The notes beneath the pieces are model-generated. The model did no database searches. It was not told the origin of the DNA and saw only the letters and a list, made by a program, of their open reading frames with translations. From the NCBI GenBank assembly GCA_038087015.1, contig JASBNA010000030.1, positions 124,001 through 188,000 of the forward strand: a stretch of 64,000 nucleotides of DNA, given 5' to 3'. Positions 25,419 to 38,059 of this stretch are shown here, in pieces; the first letter of the stretch is position 1; the number at the start of each line of letters is the position of its first letter. This DNA is from Cerrena zonata. Its lineage: Eukaryota > Basidiomycota > Agaricomycetes > Polyporales > Cerrenaceae. A program made the position numbers and the translations under genes.

Positions 25419-26353
25419 TCAAGCGAAAGTTCCCGCAGGGAAGACCATAGGCCCAGCAACTTCAGCACGTTTTTCTTTGCCGAAAAGGAGTTCAACCAAA
25501 GTAAGCGCGAAGGGAAAGGTGGTACCTAGTCATGAAACTCATTGCAGCATATTCCGAAATAATTCGAATGAGTGCCTACCTGGCCCACGGCTAACATAAT
25601 TAACTTAAGCAGTTTGTCCTATCGATTATGAAATGGGATGATTGACACACCTTGTGACGAGATTACCTGACACAACAACAGGTTCTTCAGAGTATTCAAA
25701 GTCTGGGAGCATGTTCTGTCAATTTATCCCCGATTCCCTGGTTCAAATGTACCTTTCTCAAGTTGCATCTTAACACTCGGATGAGAGGTCACTGGTTGTT
25801 TCGGAAGGGCAGACGTTAATGCTGTTAAGCTTCCTATTCACAGTCGCGTTCAAATGCCACCCGAATCTGCAATACATTAACACGTACCTGCACATATCAT
25901 ACCGACGTGTTTCCCTTCTCTAAGGTATTCTCTAACGAGGTGTTGTACGGGCGAGCTAGTGGACATAGTCTCCGCGCCTTTCGCACCACCTGGAATCACA
26001 AGTAGATCATACTTGTCCTGATCTTCTGATCAGCTGGTGACCATCTTCGTAGAGAGTATTGTACCAACAGGAGACGCTTCCTGAGGTGAGAAGTAAGTGT
26101 CCGGCAGGATATTAATGCCACGAGACCCTTTTGCAAACGGAGGGTTTGAAAAGGTACTATTTGCCTCCGTTCGCTCTTGTGCTGGAACATATGCAGATGT
26201 ACAAGAGGCACCTGCACGGACAAGAGTATCGTATGTGATTGTGCTAGGGACGAACCTCAGTGTCACTATCTGATTCATCAAGACCACGAAACAGTAAACG
26301 CACAATTCCATCTCCTCTGTCCCATCAGCTAGGAGAATCAAGACCTTTTTCAT
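25419..26353 (-). CDS. DJ-1/PfpI family protein (PARK7-like)
   Basis: Seven exons: 26353-26304, 26243-26065, 26025-25888, 25833-25753, 25702-25651, 25590-25580, 25525-25419; 205 aa, slightly longer than human DJ-1. It opens with the family signature KKVLILLADGTEEMEFTITYDTLVRAG. The core strand is DKYDLLVIPGGAKGAETM. The nucleophile-elbow cysteine is in HVGMICAGS, followed by LTALTSALP. The end is SRGPGTTFPFALTLVELLFG. DJ-1 proteins act in oxidative-stress defence, with glyoxalase or deglycase-like chemistry reported; the role here is inferred. Exon 6 is only 11 nt and intron 2 only 39 nt. The codons do not otherwise stay in frame, which supports both. Confidence 0.9.
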
Positions 26354-27225
26354 CTTCTTTTAGGAGAGTTGTAGTATTGTTCACGTAAGGAGTCCTATAC
26401 AAGGATTCAAGTTTATTACGGGGTGGTAGTTCAGGGTCAAACTTGAAAGTATTCAGTGGCAAGTTGTCGGTGATGCGATGACGTCATCGATCAATGATTC
26501 TACGGCTCAGACAATTCATAGGCGATCGAAGAGGATACTCTCGATGATGACTCGGCTTTCCGTCTTCGATTCGCATATTTGAAGGTGGTCAGACTGCTCC
26601 CAGGCCACCTTTGCGATACATGAGATGATATCTGGAGAACGATACAACCAATCCGTACCAAGTTTTCTTCACTACAAAAGCGAGGCATCTTGAGGATCAT
26701 TCACGCAGCCGAACCTTACCCTGACCGTAGAGTTGGAGCGGATCAGTACTCTCTACGATGTACCCTATTGTTTCAATGCAGCTCGGTACGACTTGCTTGG
26801 TTTTGTCCTCAGCTGTTCCTGACAATGTCTCTGCCATAGAAACAATAGAGTTTCTCAGTCAGGGAAGAACCACTGTTTGTATTGTGAGTGCTGTAGCAAG
26901 TAGCTTGTTAAATGCTGACCCTTTTTTTGGTAGTAAATGTTAAGTCCTGAACAAACAATAAATGCAATTGAGACAGTAACCGTTCGTTGGCAAGATTTAA
27001 AGCTTCAGTTTGGTTACTACTCTCAGTTAAATCTCATCACCGTCACGGTACGTGTCAACTGCACGGTGCTAGCATGATATCCCCAGGATCAGCACAACAT
27101 CTGGGGACCTTATCCTACAGTCCCGTCTCTGACATGCAAGTTGTATCTCTGACAGTGTTGGAAGACTTAAAGTCCAGTAGGTTCCAGTTCTCCCAGTTTG
27201 GAACTTCCTTTTTATTTAATGTCAG
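26354..27225. other. Intergenic / unresolved 5' exons of F-box-like copy 1
   Basis: The 26948-26970 stretch (aacaaacaata-atgca...) is similar to 30797-30825 upstream of the second F-box-like gene, so the duplication reaches this far. Any N-terminal exon of copy 1 should lie here, possibly ending near 27176. I could not define one. Confidence 0.4.
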
Positions 27226-28674
27226 CTACAGGGAAACCCTCAATTCTCCCCGTGGAGCTACACCGTATAATCCTCGGGTACTTCTGGGACGACAAGCACG
27301 TCAACTGCGAATCATATAGGACCCTAAGAGCGTGTGCTCTGACGTGCTCGAGGTGGTGGGCAGCCTCCCGCCCTTACATATTTCGTTTCCTTGTTCTGCG
27401 GGGTCCCAATGACTTCGACAAGCTAACAGCACAACTACGTGAGGAACCCGATATCTCTGGATGGATAAAGAAGATTCGTCTAGAAGGAAAAAGCGTACCG
27501 TATCAAGACATGTATGGGCAGCCGCTGAGAGACGTGGCAGAAGACGTCGATACAGGACTATACTCGTTTCCGACCATTCTTGGACAACCCCTATCCAATG
27601 TACACACTCTTGAGCTCGTGGGCTTTTCTCAAGTTAGTTCTCGCCGGGGAGATTGGGAGGCTTTTGCTGGGTGGATCCCGAGACTTGCCACCATGACGTC
27701 CGTAATGACACTGAATCTCGTACGATGCCAAATGAGCCCGAACAGCATCACATCTATTGTACGCGCTCTACGTGGGTTGAATAAAGTGGCCCTCATTGTC
27801 ACCGACTTCTCACATCCGAATACGTGCGTCTTACGAGAGGAGACTCAGGAGATTTCAGTAACGACTACTCCCCTACCTGACGCTAAAATTCCCGGCTATG
27901 ATTCACCCTTCGACGTTGCGGATTCGGAGTCCGGTAAAACGATGTCGGATGGACCAATTTCCTATCCCATCTTCTACCCACCACCTGCACTCCAGACTCT
28001 CCTTATTGATACCGCTCCATACACCGAATACCCTTTACTTGAATTCGAACAGCTTTCAGGGTGGTTTCATCCTGAGTCCTATCGCAAATGCTTACATTCC
28101 CTAGAGATGGGGCCCAATGCATCGCCTTCTTCTCTGAACAGAATGCTCGGTTTGCTTGGTCAATCCCCGAATCTGCAACATCTGCAAGTATCGACATCCG
28201 CTAATGCGTTAGATAGTAAGTCATATCCACTACGCTCTCTATCCATCGCTTGACAGTAATTTGATCACAGACAGCGAAATCGATATCTCACGTCTCACGA
28301 ATCTCCGGACATTGCATCTGTGTGGCTCGAAGGATACCTGGGAGGTTGAGAAGGAGCTCCCCAACATTCAACACGTTCTATCTCAAATCCGGGGTCATAT
28401 GCTTCACTTGGAGGAAATTGTCATTTTCGTTTACCTGGAGGAGGAGAACCATATTGACGACCTTGGCATACTAGATGGTCTTCTCGCTGGAGAGAATTTC
28501 TCCCGTATCAAGAGGGTTAGGATCGAGATGTTTCCAACTCCTCTTTTTGTTTTTGATCCTTCGAACGGCAGGTACAGTACATACCAGAAAGTTCAACGAC
28601 AATTTCCACTACTAGTAGAACGTAGCATCCTAACTGTAACCCATGCAAAGCGTGATTATCCCTGCTTGGTATGA
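27226..28674 (+). CDS. F-box-like/LRR-type protein, copy 1 (5' end unresolved)
   Basis: Exons 27226-28215 and 28271-28674. The first of these begins at a splice acceptor (no ATG), so a 5' exon is missing from the model. The start LPVELHRIILGYFWDDKHVNC followed by TLRACALTCSRWW is the F-box-like pattern common in basidiomycete multigene families. The remainder resembles irregular leucine-rich repeats (LSNVHTLELVGFSQVSS, MTLNLVRCQMSPNS, LTNLRTLHLCGSK). F-box proteins normally select substrates for SCF ubiquitin ligases. Copy 2 at 31121-33303 is highly similar over this whole region, including the intron position. Copy 1 lacks about 760 bp that in copy 2 holds N-terminal exons. Confidence 0.75.
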
Positions 28675-29112
28675 GGTTAGAGCTACTATCAACGATTAGA
28701 AATAGCCCTGTAATAATCATATTCGAATTTGAGAGGTCGATTCATTCGCTTTCTTTGGCAGAGTAATTCCGAAATTAAAACATCCACAGGCTCATTGGAG
28801 TTGACACCTCTCTTAGCATGTACTGCTCACTATTCTATTTAAGACGCAGCCACAGAATCTGGTATCGATTTATCATGTCTCACAAACTTGAAACCCCTTC
28901 GCTTGCATAATAGAGATGCGAGTAGAATTCTAAGCTTTACATGATATTCTGTGATATATCGTGCACACTGATAATGAATAACTCGGATACGAGACAATAA
29001 GGAGGATGAGATTGGAGAACGAGATTGGGAGTAAAATAGCGGAGACATTCGTCTGATAGATGCGCGTCGAGTCCGACAAGGGAAAGATATCATCTGAAAT
29101 AGATAATACTCC
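28675..29112. other. Intergenic
   Basis: 3' flanks of F-box-like copy 1 and the zinc-finger gene; nothing recognised. Confidence 0.5.
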
Positions 29113-30117
29113 TCACATGTAGATTCGCTTCTCGATTTCGGTCACTATATGCCCCAGGGGGTGGAGGAGGTGGCCAATTCTCGTCACCTCAACCTGCCTC
29201 AAATGCAACGGACCAGCATGCGCCACATGGGGATGCCCATGGACATGAGCTGCGCCCGGGAATGGCCCCTGATTCGCACCCGCGTTAAGAGGAACACCGT
29301 TGGCATGAGCGCCAGGAACGAAGTGACCATCAGGAGGGGGGGCATGGTAAGGAGGGATATTAGCATTGTGGGCCTGAGGATTCTCATTAGGAACGTGAGG
29401 TGCCGCTACATTGGGTTGGGGAGGATTCGCATGGGCTTGTGGTGCGTTAACATTGTCTGCCCCTGGTTCTTCTACAACCTCACCGAAATGCAGTTCGGCA
29501 TCAGATAGAGCTACATCATCTGGCTTGACCCAGGGATCGGTAGCAGTCTCCGGCTCATTCTTGTAGCCATGGTGTGATGCTCTATGCCCGACAAGGTTGT
29601 ACTTGAGCGCAGCACTATAGCCACAGAGCTCGCGCTCATGATTCGGCTCCCAACTAATGAGATGAGGACACATATGTGACCTTTCGCCAGTGCTAGTTAA
29701 CGAGGATACAAATTAATATACAGACTGTTTGCACAATGAAAGAGAAGTATTATCTTACTGTGTAATCATGTGTCTCAAGATTGAACTATTGAATGTCGCA
29801 TTTTGACAATCAGGATGAGGGCATTTGCTCGACCTACAAAATGTAACCTGATTAGCTGTGATGAATTTGAACAAGGTAAAATATTGTACCTTTCCTTGTT
29901 ACTGATAGACCGACCTGCTTCAGCCTCCTTGTGCATCCAGAGATGATCTCTGAACTCGATGTCTGTTTCGCTTATGTGTGGGCACGATTCGGAGGGGCAT
30001 GTTCGATTGGCAGGAATGCCTTCGAAATACTGAAAATTGAAGGAAGATGATTCAACGTGAGTAATGCTGTAGTAGAGATATTTATATTCTTACCTCATTC
30101 AAATTTATTTCTTCCAT
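29113..30117 (-). CDS. C2H2 zinc-finger protein, complete paralogue
   Basis: Exons 30117-30094, 30029-29890, 29833-29759, 29692-29113; 272 aa. Two C2H2-type fingers: the first has CPSESC with histidines in FRDHLWMH; the second has CPHPDC with LRHMITH. The second is followed by a linker TGERSHMCPH close to the canonical TGEKP linker, leading into a further Cys/His segment. The C-terminal half is rich in Pro, Ala, His, Asn and Gly and ends HPLGHIVTEIEKR. The start is the ATG of MEEINLNE. The left-edge gene (1-799) is its paralogue with identical intron phases. DNA binding is likely; targets unknown. Confidence 0.85.
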
Positions 30118-31120
30118 TGGCGTTCTGTAGAGATGAAGGAGTGGTGAGGTTCAAGTTGCAGACACGATAGAGAGTTGAGCAATGCTGCTGCTACAACTTG
30201 TTTTACGAGTCGGATTTATATGCGAAAGCGTAAGGCATATGCGCACAAGAGTGTCTGTGAGACGGACAATGCATCATTGTTACAAGGAGTGGCTCAATAG
30301 GTTGCAGGCGACGCCATGGCGACTTTGAAGGTAGTATTATCTTCGTCGCCATTGCCATGTCCTTGCCTCGTGGATGTGCCCCCGGGTCCAGGGGCATATC
30401 TCGATGCAAGGATGTTTCTATCAGATTATCATAGAATTCGTTATGAAGAGCAATAATTCATGTTCTGTGAGGTCCTTTGACTGGGGTTCGAAACCACAAC
30501 TGCTGTCAGCAGTGAGTGACTGGATTCGGAAGTTCAAGGAAGTTGGAAGCAAGTTAAACGGCGCTTGAATCGTTATTCCTATATATAGAAACCGTGCCTG
30601 TAAGTACCATCCTATACCGCGACCATCTCGCAAGGACAACTTGATCATCTAAGGCTGATGTTGTCTGCTCAATATCGGTACCTCCCATCGAGCTCATTAT
30701 GCATTGGCAGAAATAGCATCAGACTAGCGATATATGGCATACATACTTTTCATTTTGATGTTGTCCCTAGATCCCTTGTGCGAAATCCCAAATGTGGAAC
30801 AAACAATAATGCAACTGAGACAACACTACTTCGACCTCGGTTTCCACCCCCACGACTTTCCTTTGAAGCTTAAACCAAGGTCTGGCTTCATACTGCACTG
30901 AATAACAACTGGTATTGACCTCCATATGAAGCGGTCGTCGCAACAGTACGTGCTGAAACAATGTCATAATCTTAATGTTTCATTGAGCCCACACTGGCAG
31001 ATTGCAGTCTACTAAGCTCTCGAAACGGTCTGCAGATGATGCTGGCCTTGACCTCTCTCTGCAAGTCTAGTATTCGCTTCGTGTGCTCGTCTGTCAGTAC
31101 TTAACAGTACGCCCCCGCAG
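30118..31120. other. Upstream region of F-box-like copy 2
   Basis: A possible first exon starts at ATG 30926 (MKRSSQ), followed after an intron by codons for a Lys/Ser-rich piece near 31001-31065. Phase to the next exon could not be settled. A GGTTCGAAACC at about 30484 resembles a T-arm but no tRNA folds around it. Confidence 0.35.
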
Positions 31121-33303
31121 GAAACCCGAGAAACGTTCTCGTAAATCTCGTGACGGTAGTGGTCGTACCGAGAGTAGTTCATCCAGTCTCGACGTAACGT
31201 AAGTTGTATATTTGCTTCAAATGAAAAGAGAGAGAAAATGTTGAACATTATAGCAGAACCGTCGATAACCCCTCACCACTGTTGCAAGATACTGCTGACA
31301 CAGAACCTCATATCAAATCTGTTGGTACTCCTGCTGCTGCTTCTGAAGAAGCTGTACAGGAAGAAGTTGAAAACCTTTCTACGTGCGTATACGATCATTG
31401 CCGACAGAGTGACTCAAATCTGAATTATCCTATCAAGGTACACATGCGATGTAGCAGAATCATATTCTGCCGAGGACCTTCATCCAGAGAAGGTTGCTCA
31501 CCCGTCCAAGACCTCCGATTTGGAGCGCAATGAGAAAGACTCCATGTAAGCTCACCCGTCTGGTTTGTTTACAAATATTGATGCTAATTGACTATTCGAT
31601 ATGTAGTATAGCTGCTGGTATAACCCAACCACCAACGGACGATGAAACCACAAAAGGAGATCGGTAAGTAGCATGGCCGCCCAAGAACATAAGAATTTTG
31701 TCTGACTTACGTCCTCCTAAGTGATAACAAAGTCCAGAAATTGACCGAAGCGGAATCTGCCTCAAAAGACCCCGATGCTAGTAGGTCCAAGGCATTGGTT
31801 CTTCTTGTAGCTTGACGTTCATATATACAGTCACCGTAGGAAAAGGGTCTCTTCTTCCTCTAGAGCTACATCGCCTCATTCTTGGGTATTTCTGGGATGA
31901 CAAGCATGTCGACTGTGAATCCTACAGGACCCTGAGATCATGTGCTTTGACATGTTCAAGGTGGCAGGCAGCTGCTCGCCCATACATATTTCGTTTCCTT
32001 GTTCTGCGGGGTCCCAATGACTTCGAAAAACTCGCAACGCAGCTACGTGAGGAGCCTGATATTTCTGGTTGGATAAAGAAGATACGTCTAGAAGGAAAGA
32101 GCGTACCATATCAAGACATGTATGGGCAGCCGCTGAGAGATGTGGCAGAAGACGTCGATACAGGACTATACTCATTTCCGACCATCCTTGGAAAGCCCCT
32201 ATCCAATGTACACACACTTGAGCTTGTCGGCTTTGCTCAAGTTAGTTCTCGCCGGGGAGATTGGGAGGCTTATGCTGGGTGGATCCCGAGGCTTGCCACG
32301 ATGACGTCCGTAACGACGCTGAATCTCGTACGATGCCAAATGAGTCCGAACAGCGTCGCAGCTATCGTACGCGCTCTACGTGGATTGAACCGAGTAGCTC
32401 TAATTGTTACCGATTTCTCACACCCCAATACGTGCACTCTACGAGAGGAGCCTGAAGAGGCCTCGGCAACGACTACTGCCTCACCCGAAGCTAAGTATCC
32501 CGACTCGATCTCAGACGTTACAAATGTTACTACCACCACAAATATGAAGTCCAATGAAAAGCTGTCGGATGGACCAATCTTCTATCCCATTTTCCACTCA
32601 CCACCCAAACTCCAGACTCTCCTTATCGATACCGCCCCATACACTGAATACCCTTTCTTGGAATTCGAACAGCTTTCAGGGTGGTTTCATCCTGAGTCCC
32701 ATAGCGACTGCCTACATTTCCTGGAGATGGGGCCCAATGTATCGCCTTGTTCTCTGAGTAAAATGCTCGTTTCGCTCGGTCAATCCCCGAATTTACAACA
32801 TCTGCAAGTATCGACATCACTTAATGCGTTGGAAAGTAAGTGGTGTCTAGCACTACCCTCTCTATACATTACTTGACAACGGTATGATAATAGACAGCGA
32901 AATTGACATCTCACGTCTCAAGAACCTCCGGACATTGCGTCTGTATGGTTCGAAAGATACCTGGGAGGTAGAGGAGGAGCTCCCCAGCATTCAACATTTT
33001 CTCTCTCAAATCCCGGGACATATGCCTCAATTGGAGGAGATCACCATTATCGTTTATCTGGAGGAGGAGAGTCAGATTGATGACCTGAGCATACTGGATG
33101 GTCATCTCACCCAAGAGGGTTTCTCCCATATCAAGAGGGTTAGGATCGAGATGTTCCCGACCCCTCTGTTTGATTATTCAAACGGCAGGCGTAATACATA
33201 CCAGAAAGTTAGACGACAATTTCCCTTACTAGGCGAACGTGGCATCCTGTCTGTAACTCACGCAAAACGTGATTATCCCAGTCCCTGTATAGGGATACCT
33301 TAA
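31121..33303 (+). CDS. F-box-like/LRR-type protein, copy 2, with disordered N-terminal exons
   Basis: Exons 31121-31198, 31257-31382, 31438-31545, 31607-31663, 31722-31780, 31831-32835, 32894-33303, all joined in phase; the very 5' end is unresolved. The first five small exons encode a charged, disordered region (KPEKRSRKSRDGSG, then EEAVQEEVENLST, then DDETTKGD). The main exon begins LPLELHRLILGYFWDDKHVDC with TLRSCALTCSRWQ, an F-box-like start, and continues as irregular leucine-rich repeats. It is highly similar to copy 1 at 27226-28674. It ends with a slightly extended tail (DYPSPCIGIP). A role as substrate receptor of an SCF ligase is inferred from the family. Confidence 0.78.
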
Positions 33304-33641
33304 AGACATTACAAAACTATTATCGTAATCATATGCAAATTCGACATTAGTCAAATGGTGCTTTATTTTGAGATTGTTTTATCCAATATTGATATATCCA
33401 GGAGAGCCCTCTTTTTTGGTAAACCAGAATACCCACTCTCATCATTCGTAGTGTCTCATCCACCATGCAACGAAGATGGCCAACTTATCTCAAGAGTGTA
33501 GTCGTATGAAGACCCTCAACCATCTCGGCACGGTAGACATTCGACGTGTAGCAGGAAAATACAGATACATTTTAGTTATTCACAGTAAGACACAGCAATT
33601 GAACACCAACGACACGATGATAACACAAATCCACGACGACC
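33304..33641. other. Intergenic, 3' to 3'
   Basis: Convergent gap; nothing recognised. Confidence 0.5.
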
Positions 33642-36421
33642 CTAATACGAGCGACCAAACAAGGTCCAGCGCTTAGCATCTTTGCTACAAGCAGGGCACT
33701 TCGTCTGACCGGGGACGATAGGAGTCCAACGAGACTGGTCGAAGGGAATGCAGAGGGACTTGGCACCAGCGGATGGAGCACGCTCGTCTTGGGGTTCAGA
33801 TCTGAGTGTACGAGGCGAGTTAGTTAGCACATGAATTTGCATGAAGGAACGGAGATCCGGGGAGGGTACGTACGATTGGCCACTGCGCTCCTTAATATCA
33901 TCCTCGCAAGCTTCTTCCTCACACCAAGGCAAGGCGACGACACACTTGTTATCGAGTGCAGGGACGATGTCATCCCACTTCGTGATTTCTTTGAGACGAG
34001 AGTAATAGTTATCCTGAGCCTTCTTAAACAAATCACTTTGGATGGTCTCGAGTAATTGAGGAACGACGGTAGTAAGCTGAGCGAGGGGGATGGGGGCCTT
34101 GATACCAGTATCACGACGGACAGAGAGCGTTTGTTGCTTAGCGAGATCGGCGGGTCCGATTTCGAGACGGAGAGGAACACCCTGTAGAAAGAGAAAAGTA
34201 AGTAAGATACTGGCGAGATGCTAATGATTGAATAAACCTTTTGCTCCCAATCATTGAACTTGAAGCCGGGAGTGTGGACATCACGAAGATCGGCTTTGGC
34301 CTTGACGCCAATCTTCTTCAACTGCTGAGCAAGCTCCTCACATTTATCGTTGATGGTTTTCCTCTGCTCATCAGAAGTCTTGGCGGCAATACCGCAAGGG
34401 ATAATGACAGCCTGGATAGCAGCGACACGAGGGGGAAGGATCAGACCTTGGTTATCACCGTGGGTCATAACCATGACACCGATCGTCCTGGTGGACAAAC
34501 CCCACGAGTTCTGCCAGACATAGATTTTGCCTTGCCCTGTAGGATCGTTGGGATCCTCAACGACGATGTTGAACATTTCCGGGCGAGAGAAGTTCTGTCC
34601 GAGACAGTGAGAGGTGGCAGCTTGGATACCACGTCCGGAAGTGGGGATGAACCCTTCGACAGTGGTAGTGTACAATCCACCGGCGAATTTCTCCTTCTCT
34701 GATTTCACACCAGGAATGACGGGGACGGCAAGAAGGTCTTCATAGACGCGACGGTAGAGATCAAGGATTTGACGAACTTCGATATCCGCTTCGGGCTTGG
34801 TCAGGTGGGCGGTGTGGCCCTCTTGCCAAAGGAATTCACGAGTACGGAGGAAAGGTTCTATTTGCCAAGTTGTTAATGTGCATTATATATAGATATCAGA
34901 TATGACATACGAGGGTTCTTGAACTCCCATCGAACGACGGAGTTCCATTGGTTGAGTTTCAAGGGAAGGTCACGATGACTCCTGATCCATTTAGCATAGT
35001 CTAATAACACTTTGTCAATAACCTTCTCTGAAATTTGTGAGAGGAAACGTACAAGGGTACATAGCAGTCTCTGATGTCGGACGAATAGCAATAGGCTCTT
35101 CGAGATCAGATTTGCCGCTAAAACGAATAAGTATTGTGAATTGTCTAAGAAATAATATTTAAACTCACGCTCTTGTCACCCAGGCGACTTCGGGAGAGAA
35201 ACCTTCAATGTGATCCTTCTCCTTCTCGAGGACTGATTGTGAGACGAACATGGGGAAGTAAGCATTTTGGACGCCTAGTTCTTTGATTTCCTTGTTGAAC
35301 CAGTCTGATGATGTCGAATTACAAACTTATTCCCCTGCAGCAACTGAAACAGCGTACCTTGGATAATCTCCCAGATACTATACGACCAAGGCTTAAGGAT
35401 ATAACATCCACTGACATTGTAATAATCCAACATATCGGCTTTCAGCAGTACCTAATTTGATCACACGACGGTTACAATGGTACTTCCATAGCAACCTTTG
35501 AGAAAAAGACGTACATTGGTATACCATCCAGCAAAGTCCACCTCCTTCTTGATTCCGATGGCGATTTGAGCAGCACCCTCGATTTTGGCACTCTCTTTTT
35601 CTTTCTTTGCTGGGGTAGTAGCAGAGGCAGCAGGACCGTCAGTTCGCAGAGCCTCAAAGTCTATCTCGTGCAAAGCATTTTCTTGTGTTTCTAAGCGTTT
35701 GATGTAGGAGAAAAGTTCGCGACCAGTAAGGAAGATAGTAGAGCTTGTGGAGAGTCCACGAATGGCGAAAATTGTAGAAGCCGACTCGATCGTGTTGTCG
35801 ATCACTGTGACAACCTTGGGGAATGTTTGCTCGTTCAGGGCAAGGGGGGAGACTGGTTTTTATTAGAGACAATAGACAAGTAGAATCGTTATTGGACATA
35901 CGAGAGTTCTTGTCTAAAGAGAAAAACTCAGTAAGGAGATCCTCTGACGCTAATCGCGGCTCCTTCAAATTGAGTTTCTTTCCAAGAGCTCCGGAAATGA
36001 CATCTGTTCCTTCTCTAGCGACAACAACGAGGGGAACAGGGGTCGCAGTTTTTGCAGTCTTGGGCTTGTAGACTATAGTTTTGATGAGTTCAAAGGACTT
36101 GGGAGCAGACGAGCTCTGCTCAAGGGCTTCTCGCCAAGTCGCCGGGGAGCTTGCTGCGGCATGCGAGACAGTGGCTGCTGGTGTTATCGACAGTCCTTGC
36201 AGTTGTTGGACAATGCTTTCTACGGAAGCCATTGCAGAACGCGAAAAAGATCTAGAGAGGTGATTGTTGTGGTGTTGCGGAAGAGGTACAGAATGAGGAG
36301 CAGAAAGAGTTGACTCAAAGCGTTTCTCCGCAAACGTTATCAGATGCGTCCGGATATGACTCCGATAGACGTTTCTGAATATTCCAACGCATCTTCCAGC
36401 TACGAAACGCGATGCGAGCAT
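33642..36421 (-). CDS. Prolyl-tRNA synthetase with editing-like N-terminal domain
   Basis: Charges tRNA-Pro. Nine exons: 36421-35902, 35852-35515, 35451-35358, 35304-35169, 35117-35053, 35000-34911, 34857-34238, 34181-33874, 33801-33642; 776 aa from ATG 36421, or 714 aa from the in-frame ATG 36232. The region after [15 protein letters not shown] is a YbaK/ProXp-like deacylase domain, as in fungal cytosolic ProRS. An Ala/Lys linker leads to the class II core: [20 protein letters not shown], motif 2 ([26 protein letters not shown]), motif 3 ([20 protein letters not shown]). The C-terminal zinc-binding domain ends [18 protein letters not shown], typical of the eukaryote-type enzyme. The 63-residue extension between the two ATGs is Arg-rich, so mitochondrial import of the long form is plausible. 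Confidence 0.95.
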
Positions 36422-38059
36422 GCGCACAACGCCAACTACAGTGCTCGCTATGTGTAAAGTCGACTTGGAGGCGCACAAGTTGTGACGATGCAGGCTACTA
36501 TCTACCCGACGGCTCGATCGTCTGTTTTCAGGCGATATGATTCATTTTGACAAACAAGGCTTTGCAATGACGAAGGAATAAGACATAAACCGGGAAGGAC
36601 ATGAATATCTATATTTAGCATGTCATGATCTGTATCCATGCTTTGGAGTAAGCAAATTTAGAACAACCGTAGGAATATGCTCGCTTGATAATCGAGAGAA
36701 AACATAGAAAGGTACACACTTATTCTAGATCCTTTACTACACCAACATGGCTACAAGACGAAATCAATCTCAGGAAATGTCGACAGCTGACTGACCTACA
36801 ATGCCTAGCACGAACATGGTTCTGTCACTGTACAAGTTCAATACGTCCCTAATCATAAGTATCATAGGAGTTTCGTAAATTCCCCCAAGTGTCGTATTGA
36901 TCACTTGAAAATAAGAGCATTATATTTTATTCCAATTTTTGGCTTCCTACAAAGTGAAATAGTGTCAGTCAATTATAGTACCATACTACGGACTACAGTA
37001 CTTGTATAGTATCATACAAAACATCATTAGAGGCTGCTTGTTTGTAATTTTGCTCCCTTGAGAATATATGATATTTGGGGCCTCAAATTAGGATCCAGAA
37101 TGCAGTTTGGAAAGCCCCACTGAGCCTGGTGAACCATTAGGTATGCATCAGGTCCTGCTAAGCATCATCGTCCTAAAGTAGTAGAACTGCTTCCATATTT
37201 GGTAATAGCTTTGAATGCAAGCCGAAACAAATAAACAAGAGATTCGCAGCCACCGCCGCGGCAGTCCTTGCGTGTCAGTCAACACCATAACCTCTTCACT
37301 CGGCCTCGCGTTGTGTGAAGATCTATCTCATAGGCTATATCAGCATGATCTTAATACTAAAGCTACTCATTACAACACTGCATAATGGCTTGGTCTGACT
37401 AACTTGATCTGATCGAGGCGTTCACTCTGCTCTTCGCCGAATATGCTTCGGAGTAGACACTGATCGCTTACATCAAACCCCTCTAGTATCTTAGGACATA
37501 CATCCTCAAATAGCACATCTCTGAATCCTCAAGCAGTATAGCTAGATGAAGACTTGGTCATGAAACGTCACCACATCTCTAGCTTGACGTATGAGCGTCA
37601 CTAGGCTTTTCGCATTACGCAAACTGCGAAAAAGGTTGTCGACATATCGCTTCGCTGTCTACTTCCACAGCTCCATGCATCGGAACGATCTCCCCTGAGT
37701 CTGCCAATCGCCCCAATGATCACTGAGATTCTAATATTCCAGTTCTTTCAGTGTCCTACACGTCCATAAGGTGTCGATACACTTCTATCTGAACAGAATA
37801 AGCCTTGGGAGTTTTTGACGGAAAATAACCTGAAGCCATCAAAGTCCTATCATAGCACTTTCTATCTCGCGCCTACCGTGAGTTCGGTTTGCTATTAGGG
37901 TTTGCGGCGTTCATTGTATGCACGCTGATGCTCACGAGGTTTCCCTTCGAGAATGCCACCCGGTCTTCATCGGTTATACCTGTTACGTCAAGAGTGTATA
38001 AATAGTCAAGTGTGCTTGAGAAGCACACTGCGATGAGCATTTGTCCTCTTTTTTGAAAG
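36422..38059. other. 1.6-kb gene-free region
   Basis: Divergent gap between ProRS and GMC copy 1. The last ~200 bp resemble the region upstream of GMC copy 2. No gene or clear repeat otherwise. Confidence 0.5.
37997..38004 (+). promoter_or_regulatory. TATA box of GMC copy 1
   Basis: TATAAATA lies 56-63 bp upstream of the start ATG at 38060, a suitable distance for a strongly regulated secreted enzyme gene. Confidence 0.5.

Noticed and set aside
27198..27225. Start of F-box-like copy 1 at 27198, and of copy 2 at 31812
   Set aside because: Both are TTG codons upstream of good splice acceptors at 27225 and 31830. The exons must be joined to upstream exons.
30420..30560. Possible tRNA, from GGTTCGAAACC near 30484
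   Set aside because: No acceptor, D-arm or anticodon arm could be paired around this T-arm-like string on either strand.
36422..36478. ProRS start at 36478
   Set aside because: The codon there is TTG. The first in-frame ATG is 36421.
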